Assembly: GCA_041940025.1 (NCBI GenBank)
Contig: JBGTSY010000005.1
Span: 94,041 to 158,040 of the forward strand
Direction: 5' to 3'
Source: UBA5859 sp041940025
Lineage (GTDB): Bacteria > Pseudomonadota > Gammaproteobacteria > UBA5859
Length of the DNA: 64,000 nucleotides
Positions 51,701 to 59,622 of the stretch are shown here, piece after piece. The translations under genes were made by a program, and so were the position numbers. Numbering within the stretch: position 1 is the stretch's first letter; every line of letters starts with the position of its first letter. A model generated the notes under the pieces. That model saw only the letters and a list, made by a program, of their open reading frames with translations. It was not told where the DNA came from and made no database searches.

Positions 51701-52492
51701 ATGCGAATTTTCTTTCTCTTTCTTGTGGCGTTAAATGCCGTTTTTTTTGTGGCGCAGTGGTATCAATCGGAAGATGTGATCAGCCCGCAGTTTGCTTATG
51801 AAGAATCTGTTATACCGGCTGACGATGTGGAGCCCATTTATCTGATAGGGGAGTTAAATTTAGAAGAGACCGCATCACAAGCAGGAGAATCAAAGCTATC
51901 TGCATCTGCGGACGCTGCCATTCAGACACATCCGGTCGCCCAACTCACTGAATTAGCCACTCAAGAATTAGCATCAGTCGAAGAACAAGACCCAAAACAG
52001 CCCGATATTGTGGCCCAGTTGGTGGAAAAATGTGCGGTTTGGGGACCCTATCACTCAGAGAGTCATGTGAAGGCGATCCAGAAAAAGTTAAGCAACAGAG
52101 GTTTAGAGATGAACCAGAGAAGTATCGAGGTGAATCAATTAAAAGGGTATTGGCTCTATTTTCCTCCATTTAAAAACATAGAAGATGCACGCGCCTACTC
52201 TAAAAAGTTGAAAGCTAAGGGTATTGATAACTATGTGCTGATCAAAGGGGAGAATCGTGGTGGACTCTCACTCGGATTTTTTAAAACGAAGCGTCGTGCC
52301 GAGGAGTATCAAGAGGAATTAATCGCAAAAGGTTATAACGCATTAGGAGACGAGTACCGCAAACCAGAGACTCAATATTGGTTGCAAGTGATGGCACCCA
52401 GTGAAGCACGGTTAGTGAGTTCTTGGAAACTGGTACAGTCTTTATATCCCAATGCGAAGTATCAATCGAATCCTTGTGAAGGCAATCGTTGA
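51701..52492 (+). CDS. SPOR-domain membrane protein
   Basis: The 263 residues have an N-terminal anchor (FFLFLVALNAVFFVAQWY), an acidic periplasmic linker (about 25-105) and a C-terminal region with a SPOR-like repeat (about 110-210): CAVWGPYHSESHVKAIQKKL, then YWLYFPPFKNIEDARAYSKK and GLSLGFFKTKRRAEEYQEEL. SPOR domains bind denuded glycan strands at division sites. This gene type follows coaX in many pseudomonad- and Cellvibrio-like genomes and may help tune septal wall remodelling. The end (about 225-263) has one Cys in NPCEGNR. Confidence 0.85.
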   Translation: MRIFFLFLVALNAVFFVAQWYQSEDVISPQFAYEESVIPADDVEPIYLIGELNLEETASQAGESKLSASADAAIQTHPVAQLTELATQELASVEEQDPKQPDIVAQLVEKCAVWGPYHSESHVKAIQKKLSNRGLEMNQRSIEVNQLKGYWLYFPPFKNIEDARAYSKKLKAKGIDNYVLIKGENRGGLSLGFFKTKRRAEEYQEELIAKGYNALGDEYRKPETQYWLQVMAPSEARLVSSWKLVQSLYPNAKYQSNPCEGNR

Positions 52493-52542
52493 GTTGCCTG
52501 GTTGATTTGCGTAAAATGCGGCACCGTTTTAGTTCGGATAAT

Positions 52543-52618
52543 GCTGGCGTAGCTCAGTTGGTAGAGCAGCTGATTTGTAATCAGCCGGTCGGGGGTTCGA
52601 CTCCTCTCGCCAGCTCCA
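52543..52618 (+). tRNA. tRNA-Thr (anticodon UGU)
   Basis: The cloverleaf is complete: acceptor GCTGGCG / CGCCAGC (52543-52549 with 52608-52614), D-arm AGCTCAGTTGGTAGAGC, anticodon stem GCTGA / TCAGC with loop TTTGTAA (anticodon TGT), T-arm GGGGTTCGACTCC and discriminator T with an encoded CCA end. It reads ACA and related Thr codons. It follows the SPOR gene by 50 bases. In most gammaproteobacteria Tyr, Gly and second Thr tRNAs and tufB would follow, but here they do not. Confidence 0.97.
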
Positions 52619-52778
52619 ATTTTCCCATATCCTCAAAGTGTTCCCTTCTTTCCGTGGTCTGGTGGGTTCTGTTATACACCCATCAACTGGCTCACACAAA
52701 GACTGACCCCCGGGGCTTGAAAAAATCACACACAGACGACACTTCGACTCATTTTCTTAGACCGCTATCGCGGGCAAT

Positions 52779-53537
52779 TTAGGGTGCCAGTCGAGACCAG
52801 ATGGGGTTCGCAACATTAAAATCAAATATTAGTTTTTCATCTGCTGACAGCAAAGTTTCATCTTTGTCTGGATAATCCAGCTTTGAAAGCAGGTGTTTCA
52901 TTAGTTCTATGCGTGCCAGCTTTTTATCATTGGCGTCTAGAATGGTCCAAGGGGCATCAGGATGGCTAGTATTTAGAAACATGAGATTGCGCGCTTCACT
53001 ATACTCTTTCCATAGTTTCTGGGCAGAGGCATCAATTGGACTCCGTTTCCACTGTTTCAATGGATCCTTCTGCCGGTCTTCTAATCTAGCGCGTTGGGTC
53101 TGTCGATCGATATCTAAATAGTATTTAAACAATAAAATACCTGAGCGCACCAGCATGGTTTCGAATTCTATCACTGTATGCATGAATTCTTGGTATTCCA
53201 CTTCAGTACAGAAACCCATCACTTTTTCCACGCCCGCCCGGTTGTACCAACTCCGATTAAACAGGACACATTCGCCCGCTGCCGGTAGATGTGCGACATA
53301 TCTTTGAAAGTACCAGGTAGAACGTTCACGATCAGAAGGTTTTCCAAGGGCGACCACTCGTGTCTCTCGAGGACTGGTATGTGCTGTCATTCGTTTAATG
53401 GCACTGTCTTTGCCCGCGCCATCACGACCCTCGATAATGACGAGTAGTTTTCTATCTTGGTCGATTAATTGCCTTTGTGCTTTCACTAGCTCGATCTGTA
53501 ATGCCAACAGAGTCGTTTTATAGTGTGAATTTTTCAT
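52779..53537 (-). CDS. ppk2: Polyphosphate kinase 2 family protein
   Basis: PPK2 enzymes transfer phosphate between polyphosphate and nucleotides (ADP or GDP). The 252 residues from the ATG at 53537 (a TTG six codons upstream is weaker) show Walker A IEGRDGAGKDSAIKR, the lid RETRVVALGKPSDRERSTWY, Walker B CVLFNRSWYNRAGVEKVMGF and WKRSPIDASAQKLWKEYSEA. This is the single-domain class I PPK2 layout. It sits where the tRNA/tuf cluster is expected, convergent to tRNA-Thr. No terminator with a T-run is evident between them. Confidence 0.93.
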   Translation of the reverse strand: MKNSHYKTTLLALQIELVKAQRQLIDQDRKLLVIIEGRDGAGKDSAIKRMTAHTSPRETRVVALGKPSDRERSTWYFQRYVAHLPAAGECVLFNRSWYNRAGVEKVMGFCTEVEYQEFMHTVIEFETMLVRSGILLFKYYLDIDRQTQRARLEDRQKDPLKQWKRSPIDASAQKLWKEYSEARNLMFLNTSHPDAPWTILDANDKKLARIELMKHLLSKLDYPDKDETLLSADEKLIFDFNVANPIWSRLAP

Positions 53538-53604
53538 AAAATTAAAGTTGAGCAAAAGAAGAAGATGTCAAATCATAATTGAACTGAATACAAATAACAG
53601 CTTG

Positions 53605-54888
53605 CTACTTTTGCCAGATAATGTAGACGAAAAAGAGTAATGTACCCGAGAGCGCGAGATTAGAAAAAATTCTGTTTCTAGCATTGCCAACCCATTTTTC
53701 ACTATTGTTTAATATCAGCAACGCCAACGCAACAAAGGGTAGAAAAAGGGATCCGATCAAGGCATAGAGTTTTTGTATTTCTTTAAAACTGAATAGTAAT
53801 CCCAACATCGGAACAAGTGTCAAAGCAATTAAATAAAATTTATAAGGGTTAGAGCGTGTGAGCTCTTGGGCGCGAGATCTCACTCCTTTTTTAACGTATA
53901 GGCTCCAGATATCTGCAAACAAATAGGGTACCGCTTGCCAGACGCCAAGCAAACTACTCACGACCGCGCCCAGCGCGCCAATGAGAAAAAAGGTCGCTGC
54001 CCAGGGCGCGATTGCCGTACTCAATTGTTCGCTCAACAGGATGAGTAGATTGGCTCCCGTTCCGGTTAGTTCGATATGGCTGCCGATTATTACCATCGCT
54101 AATCCAAAGAGAACAGTCATACTGTAGCTGATGGCTAGATCAAATTGGCACCCGCTGATGTGTTCCACGCGGCATCTATTTTTTTCTTGGATCCAGTAAC
54201 CGTAACATAAGATAGTGAGCGTACCACCCACTCCCCCAATTAAGGCCAGGGTCCAATCTAATTCTTCTCCACTCAGATCGGCAATAACGGGATTGAAGAG
54301 TGCCTGCACGACAGTTGTCTGATCGGGCCAAAGAATGAGCGCGGTTGCCATGACGATGACAAACATGATGCCGATCGAGATGGCCATCACTTTTTCAAAG
54401 AGTGAGTAGCCGCCGAACCAAACGAGTACCAGACCAGCTAGGCTAGAGAGGATACCAAAAAATATTTTGCCCTCTGTGGCATCATCGAAAATAGGAATCA
54501 ACGCGTGTAGCGTGACACCGCAGGCGGCCATTAAGGCTGCGCCCACAAAGAAGGACCACAGAAACAGATAAGGAAGAAAGATGAATCCTACCCAAGTACC
54601 GAAATGGGCGGCGATCCCTTCAAGAAAGGTGTCTCCTGAGGCCAATTGCCAACGGGCGAGACCTTCTGTGACGACAAACTTAAATATACCGCCTAGCACC
54701 ACTGCCCACAGAACACTCACACCCAGTTGACTTCCGGTGAAGCTGGCAATAGATAGATCACCCGCACCGACTCCAGTCGCAGCAACCATTAGACCCGGTA
54801 AAAGTAGTTTCAGTGGATGCATTGGTTTAATGCTCATCATTGTCGTTGTGTTTGGTCGCGGGCGGGATCTGAAATGTGATTTAGCCAT
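53605..54888 (-). CDS. Nramp-family transporter with altered metal-site motif
   Basis: The 427 residues form 11 or so transmembrane helices with the LeuT-type inverted repeat of Nramp proteins. In classical MntH/Nramp the first helix carries DPGN, which binds Mn2+ or Fe2+ through Asp and Asn; here the same place reads GVGAGDLSIASFTG. Helix 6, which has MPH in MntH, reads GGVGGTLTILCYGYW. The protein is therefore an Nramp relative that probably carries a different substrate or is proton-coupled differently. An in-frame ATG at 54840 is an alternative start. It is divergent from the 55026 gene. Confidence 0.8.
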   Translation of the reverse strand: MAKSHFRSRPRPNTTTMMSIKPMHPLKLLLPGLMVAATGVGAGDLSIASFTGSQLGVSVLWAVVLGGIFKFVVTEGLARWQLASGDTFLEGIAAHFGTWVGFIFLPYLFLWSFFVGAALMAACGVTLHALIPIFDDATEGKIFFGILSSLAGLVLVWFGGYSLFEKVMAISIGIMFVIVMATALILWPDQTTVVQALFNPVIADLSGEELDWTLALIGGVGGTLTILCYGYWIQEKNRCRVEHISGCQFDLAISYSMTVLFGLAMVIIGSHIELTGTGANLLILLSEQLSTAIAPWAATFFLIGALGAVVSSLLGVWQAVPYLFADIWSLYVKKGVRSRAQELTRSNPYKFYLIALTLVPMLGLLFSFKEIQKLYALIGSLFLPFVALALLILNNSEKWVGNARNRIFSNLALSGTLLFFVYIIWQK

Positions 54889-55025
54889 TCCAGGTTGTTT
54901 CGCTATTTAGATTAACTTACCATTGGCGCGTGCTAAATTCTAATTTGCTTTAAATTGATAACAGTTGGTCAATTAAATCATCATTGGTCTTATCCAGGGA
55001 CTCTATTCAAGGGAGATGAGTTGCC

Positions 55026-55805
55026 ATGAACGTATTAAAGAAGGTTTGTTTCACTTGCGCACTTGTGTTGGCGTGCAGTACTGCTGTGGGCAATCCCAGC
55101 TCTCCAGGTACCATAGAGAGTGTCACCGGTGTGCCAAATACGGCGACCCTGTATTCTCCCACTCGCGGATTTCTTGTAGAGCGAGCCTATGTGGCTGCGA
55201 ACAAGTCTTTTTCAGTGGATTTAGAAGCAGGTGCTTTCGACAATTCCGGGGCGATACGATTGGCATTACCCTTGGGTGAATTGATATTAAATGGCGGATT
55301 GAATGGTACACCAACCAATGAGGCGGTATTTAAAATAGATACCAATGAGTTTCTAAATATCAATGACGCGCAGATCCGAACAGCGGCCTATTTTGGCGTC
55401 GCTCATGTGGATGTTGATTCAAGTCACTCCAACACAGAAATGGAATATACCAATTTTGTATTAGGTGCCGCCCTCAGTTATGTGGTTGATCGCTTTATAT
55501 TAGATTTGAACCCGGAGATTGAATTGGCAGATGATTCGCGAGATGACACCATTGTAAATCTTGGATTAGGCGCCTACTTCGATATAGGTCAAACACAGGC
55601 TGGACGATTTTATGTGGGTGGCGAGTTAGTTATTATAGAAGGTGGGGATGACTCAATTAATGAGGACATTGATGAGGATCTTTTATCTCTCGGGGTTCGA
55701 TGGATATATAAGCCAGGAGTGACCATTGAATTAATGGTAATCAATAATGGTCAGAATGATCTGACCAGCATTCCAGGTGTGGTGAGATTGAATTTGTCTC
55801 TATAG
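55026..55805 (+). CDS. Exported beta-strand-rich protein, probable outer-membrane barrel
   Basis: The 259 residues have a signal peptide (KVCFTCALVLACSTAVG) and then alternating strands such as YVAANKSFSVDLEAGAFDN, FVLGAALSYVVDRFILDLNP, GRFYVGGELVIIEGG and LGVRWIYKPGVTIELMVIN. It ends GVVRLNLSL, similar to a barrel end but without terminal Phe. An early Cys after the signal could be a lipid site, but the context (LACSTAVG) is ambiguous. It stands alone between divergent and convergent neighbours. I do not recognise the family. Confidence 0.6.
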   Translation: MNVLKKVCFTCALVLACSTAVGNPSSPGTIESVTGVPNTATLYSPTRGFLVERAYVAANKSFSVDLEAGAFDNSGAIRLALPLGELILNGGLNGTPTNEAVFKIDTNEFLNINDAQIRTAAYFGVAHVDVDSSHSNTEMEYTNFVLGAALSYVVDRFILDLNPEIELADDSRDDTIVNLGLGAYFDIGQTQAGRFYVGGELVIIEGGDDSINEDIDEDLLSLGVRWIYKPGVTIELMVINNGQNDLTSIPGVVRLNLSL

Positions 55806-55858
55806 ATGTGAGCAAACCTAATTATGGATGTGATTTCAGATCAACGTGGCGCACCGTA

Positions 55859-58171
55859 TTAAGATTTAGAGATTTTGAGTTCCCCGGTATCTGCAAACTT
55901 TAATAGGGTAGGTAGTAGAAAATAAGTTAAGCCGAGTGAAAAGAGCAAACAGAGAGCTGTCGACAAGCCCATAAATTGATTGGGTGTTAGAGCCGACAGC
56001 GTCAATACCAAAAACCCAATGATTAATATGGTGCAGTTGATGCCGATGGCAGATCCCGTACGACGAAAGGAATAATGAATGGCCTCATCTGTTGTGCGAC
56101 CAAAACGTCTCGCTCTTAAGTACTTGCTCATGAAGTGAATGGTATCGTCCACAACAATGCCTAGCGCAATCAACACTGCTGGCGCCGCGGTCATGCCCAA
56201 CTTTCCGTCCACCATTCCCCATACGCCAAATGCGAATAGTCCAGGTGCAAGGTTCGGAAGCAGGCTCAGCAATCCGAGCTTGAAGCTGCGCAAGGACAGC
56301 ATCAGTATGATGGCGATACTTATTAAAGCAAGAGCCAATCCCACAGTGGTCGCCTTACCATTCCTCACCGCGGCGTGTCCTAACATGATAGATGGACCCA
56401 CCCCTTCGACTACATTTAAAGCCGGCAGTCGGTCAGCGGCAAATTGTTCTCCCCGTTTTCCCAGAGCGACAATGTCTTTAGATTCCATATTTCCCATGGT
56501 GACGGTCAATCGGGTAGCAGACCGATCGACATTAATAGTGTTGTTTACATCTAGACCATAAGGCAGCGACATTTCATATAATAGTTGATATTGCGCGGCC
56601 AGTTGTCGATTGTCTGGAGTGCGGTAATAGAGTTTATTTTCACCATGCATGGTGCGGTTTAGTCTTTTTATAATGTCCGAATAGGATTCAACATGCAGCA
56701 CACCAGGTTGATCTGTGTACCAATCCGTCAACCGATCTAGCTGTGCTAAATAGTCTGGTTCAAAGATACCGCCTTCTTCCCCCGCTTCAATAGAGTGGTG
56801 AATTTGCATCACTCCAGTTAAGTTTTCGCGAATAAAGTCGGTGTCTTGTCTAAACTGAATCTGTTTGCTGTACATCTCCGGAAAAAGGTCATTAAACTGA
56901 TTGAGTGTGACCGTGTAACCCATAAAAAGAGTCACAAGTAAAAAACCCACTGCAAACTCATTTCTGTAGGTCACAGACCAATGTGCGAATTTGTCCATCA
57001 AATCGTAAGATTTTTGCTTCTCTTTTGCGCTCTTCAGAGGTAGAAAAGTCAATATGACTGGAAGCGTTGTCACCGAGAGTAACCACGCAGCAATGACCCC
57101 AATGGCCACCATGTTACCCATGTCTCTAAAGGGAGGGATTTCGCTGCTATTTAGACTGATGAATCCAATCGCTGTGGTGATACTTGTCAGTGCTATGGGT
57201 TGGTGGTTGATCTCCAATGCGTGGATGATGGCCTCTCGTTTGTCTTTACCGTCTCGAAGTTCCTGAAACATGGATACCAACACATGGACTGAATCCGCCA
57301 CAGCTAATGTCAAAATAATGATTGGTACGATCGCGGTAATCATTGAAAGTTGTAATCCAAGGTGCCCAGAGAGTCCCAACCCTGCAAGGGTAGAGAGTCC
57401 GATCACCAGCAATACAGCAACCACTGCCCAGGCAGATCTCAATAAAAATGCGCATAAAATGAGAATTAATCCATACATCAGCGGAAAAAGCCGTGTTCCA
57501 TCATGCATGCCGGATTCAACTCCAGTGTGCCCCATCATGGTTTCACCGGTCAGATAGAGCGTCATCCAGGGTGCTTCCTTGCGAGTCTGATCCATTAAAT
57601 CGCGAACAAAATTGACCGCCTCGAACTGTTCTTCGCCCGCATCCGACGGTAGGTTCATCATAATATTGACTGCGGTCACATGAGACCGACTAGACACCAT
57701 CCTGTTCACCAATAGAGGTTCTTGTAGCGTCCATTCTCGTATGGTGTTCAGTTCAGTGTGCGTTAGCTGGTCTATATCATTGACTAAATCTTCCACAATT
57801 AAATCGTCTTCAATGGCATAAGATTTTTGAAAATTAGTAATAGAATCGACACGAACAGAGTAGGGCGTTTGCCAAGCTCGTTCAGTAAGTTTTTGGATCA
57901 CTTTCAGATTTTCTTTAGTAAAGACTTCACCGTTTTGTGGTTCTAAGACGATCATAATATTATCCCTCTTGCCGTAAATATTCTCCATGGCAAGAAAGGC
58001 ACGAAACTGAGGATTTTTCTCACTAAATAACACGCGATAGTCTAATGAGTAATCGTCAATCAGGGGTTTCAATCCGATGCCGGAAACAGCTACAACTAAT
58101 GCGCTTAAAAATAGCACTAAGAATCTATTGTTAATGGTGAGCAAAGTGATCTTAGTGTAGAAATCGTCCAT
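55859..58171 (-). CDS. RND-superfamily (MMPL/HpnN-type) transporter
   Basis: The 770 residues have the twofold RND plan: helix 1 (FLVLFLSALVVAVSGIGLKP), a periplasmic domain (about 35-215), five helices, a repeat with helix 7 (EFAVGFLLVTLFMGYTVTL), a second periplasmic domain and five helices. The sterol-sensing-like motifs IIILTLAVADSVHVL and VLIALGIVVDDTIHFMSKYL hold the Asp residues of the proton relay. It lacks the TolC-docking extensions of AcrB and so belongs to the lipid-handling MMPL/HpnN branch. It is encoded 226 bases from the YdbL-linked genes in the same direction and may move lipids or hydrophobic compounds. Confidence 0.88.
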   Translation of the reverse strand: MDDFYTKITLLTINNRFLVLFLSALVVAVSGIGLKPLIDDYSLDYRVLFSEKNPQFRAFLAMENIYGKRDNIMIVLEPQNGEVFTKENLKVIQKLTERAWQTPYSVRVDSITNFQKSYAIEDDLIVEDLVNDIDQLTHTELNTIREWTLQEPLLVNRMVSSRSHVTAVNIMMNLPSDAGEEQFEAVNFVRDLMDQTRKEAPWMTLYLTGETMMGHTGVESGMHDGTRLFPLMYGLILILCAFLLRSAWAVVAVLLVIGLSTLAGLGLSGHLGLQLSMITAIVPIIILTLAVADSVHVLVSMFQELRDGKDKREAIIHALEINHQPIALTSITTAIGFISLNSSEIPPFRDMGNMVAIGVIAAWLLSVTTLPVILTFLPLKSAKEKQKSYDLMDKFAHWSVTYRNEFAVGFLLVTLFMGYTVTLNQFNDLFPEMYSKQIQFRQDTDFIRENLTGVMQIHHSIEAGEEGGIFEPDYLAQLDRLTDWYTDQPGVLHVESYSDIIKRLNRTMHGENKLYYRTPDNRQLAAQYQLLYEMSLPYGLDVNNTINVDRSATRLTVTMGNMESKDIVALGKRGEQFAADRLPALNVVEGVGPSIMLGHAAVRNGKATTVGLALALISIAIILMLSLRSFKLGLLSLLPNLAPGLFAFGVWGMVDGKLGMTAAPAVLIALGIVVDDTIHFMSKYLRARRFGRTTDEAIHYSFRRTGSAIGINCTILIIGFLVLTLSALTPNQFMGLSTALCLLFSLGLTYFLLPTLLKFADTGELKISKS

Positions 58172-58397
58172 CCAATTACCCTATTTATAGTTGTTTATAG
58201 TTGGAATAAGACACTACTGTTTACACGAAACGTATTTAAAGTTCCAATAATATGCTTTTATGGAGAAGAGGAGAAATTAGATCTACTTATCCAGTACAAT
58301 CTATGTGTGCAGCCGATCAAAAAGTGAAGAGTGAATCTGATTCAATATAGGAGGGCATCAATTCAAACCCGGCGGTGTTGGATAAAATATAAAAATA

Positions 58398-59000
58398 TTA
58401 TTGGGATAAATAGTCCCAGGAAATTTCATTGACATTTCCTTTGGAATTTTCAAATAGCACGATTACCGCTTCCTCAGACCGCCAGCCTTGCTCGGTACAG
58501 TAGAAATGATTCCAATGATATCGGTGGTGAATTAACTGTTTCTTTGAACTGGTTTCTCTTGGGGATCCCAAGGCTTGTTTAAACATTGCTACGGGTCTAT
58601 TTAGCTCTAAAGAGCAAGGTAAGATAGTTTTCTCATCAGATATAGACAAAGAATGAACTTTGTAATGTGAATTTTTACCGTCTAAGGGTCGGCTCAATAC
58701 GGTGTTGAATCCCTCATACTCCAACTTTAAAAACTCAACCTCAATTTTTGCATCCCAAGAACTGGGCGCATGCCAACTCTCTGAATGGATGGGTTCTCCA
58801 TACAGCTGTTTTATTTGGACGATGTCGACACCCTGTTTTAGATCGATCCCTTCTATAGGAGATGTTTTTAACAAACCGAGTTCCAGAAAACAGCCGGATG
58901 CCGTGGGGATCGCTTCCGGAAGGGGCGCGCAAGTTTGCGCACTTAAATTCCCTGCCAGTCCCATCAGGATCAGTGCCAACACAATATTTGGCGTGCGCAT
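58398..59000 (-). CDS. Secreted protein of unknown function downstream of ydbL
   Basis: From the ATG at 59000 the 200 residues have a signal peptide (NIVLALILMGLAGNLSA) and a mature region with cysteines at CAPLP, SGCFLE, PCSLEL and FYCTEQG that could form two disulphides. GVDIVQIKQLYGEP resembles a SmpA/OmlA-like turn seen in proteins that read KxxVxxLLGxP, repeated later as VAMFKQALGSPRETSS, so two BamE-like halves are possible. A longer frame from 59027 would overlap ydbL by 16 bases. It is probably co-transcribed with the ydb operon. Confidence 0.65.
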   Translation of the reverse strand: MRTPNIVLALILMGLAGNLSAQTCAPLPEAIPTASGCFLELGLLKTSPIEGIDLKQGVDIVQIKQLYGEPIHSESWHAPSSWDAKIEVEFLKLEYEGFNTVLSRPLDGKNSHYKVHSLSISDEKTILPCSLELNRPVAMFKQALGSPRETSSKKQLIHHRYHWNHFYCTEQGWRSEEAVIVLFENSKGNVNEISWDYLSQ

Positions 59001-59011
59001 GAATGTCACAT

Positions 59012-59359
59012 CTATTTCTTTGTCCAAGAACCGCTATCAGTTTCAATATATTGTCCGGACGATGTTTTTTCTATAGCCTTCTGTCCTGCCAGAGATTCCA
59101 CAGAGTGTAATGAAGTGTTATTGCGATTGGCGATTTCCTGATATTTGGCGCGTCTTTTATCATTGATGTTTGTCACCAATTGATGAACATCGGAGTGAGC
59201 TGATTGCATCACAATTCCTAAGTATCCGTCGCGTTGTTCTCCTACTAACCCCTGTTGTTTGGCTTCATCTAATGTTAATGCCACTAGTTGGTTGGACCAA
59301 AGAAAAAAGGGGAGCATCAATAAGATGATGGAATGTTTAGCCTTGGCTAATAGTGTCAT
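59012..59359 (-). CDS. ydbL: YdbL-family (DUF1318) periplasmic protein
   Basis: The 115 residues have a signal peptide ending WSNQLVALT and the DUF1318 region LDEAKQQGLVGEQRDGYLGI, INDKRRAKYQEIANRNNTSL and SLAGQKAIEKTSSGQYI. YdbL is always linked to YdbH and YnbE, which carry phospholipids between the inner and outer membranes; YdbL may control the assembly of the two. It follows ynbE by 18 bases. Confidence 0.92.
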   Translation of the reverse strand: MTLLAKAKHSIILLMLPFFLWSNQLVALTLDEAKQQGLVGEQRDGYLGIVMQSAHSDVHQLVTNINDKRRAKYQEIANRNNTSLHSVESLAGQKAIEKTSSGQYIETDSGSWTKK

Positions 59360-59377
59360 GGGATTGCATCCTATATT

Positions 59378-59596
59378 TCAAAAGAGATCACTGTCTTCGT
59401 CAAAGAGATCTTCTAGCTCTTTTTCAACTTTAACACGGATCTCATGTTCGATTTTAACGTTTAAATTAATGGTAATCGGTTTGTCAGGTACGGCAACTTC
59501 AACCTTAGGTGTACAAGCGGCAAGAAAATAGAAACTACAAAACAGCAAAGGTAGGACAGGTAGATAATCCCACATATTCTGATGAATTTTGATCAT
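59378..59596 (-). CDS. ynbE: YnbE-family outer-membrane lipoprotein
   Basis: The 72 residues have a lipobox FLAAC, then TPKVEVAVPDKPITINLNVK and IEHEIRVKVEKELEDLF, the typical YnbE pattern. In E. coli YnbE stacks at the outer membrane and extends the YdbH beta-bridge. The N-terminus is about ten residues longer than usual; a later ATG in frame at 59575 would give the standard length. It lies between ydbH and ydbL. Confidence 0.9.
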   Translation of the reverse strand: MIKIHQNMWDYLPVLPLLFCSFYFLAACTPKVEVAVPDKPITINLNVKIEHEIRVKVEKELEDLFDEDSDLF

Positions 59597-59622
59597 AGAC
59601 GTCGATTCCGTGTGAGCTGCAG

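Noticed and set aside
52529..52782. Reading frames across the tRNA-Thr gene
   Set aside because: They translate through a complete tRNA cloverleaf and lack ribosome sites.
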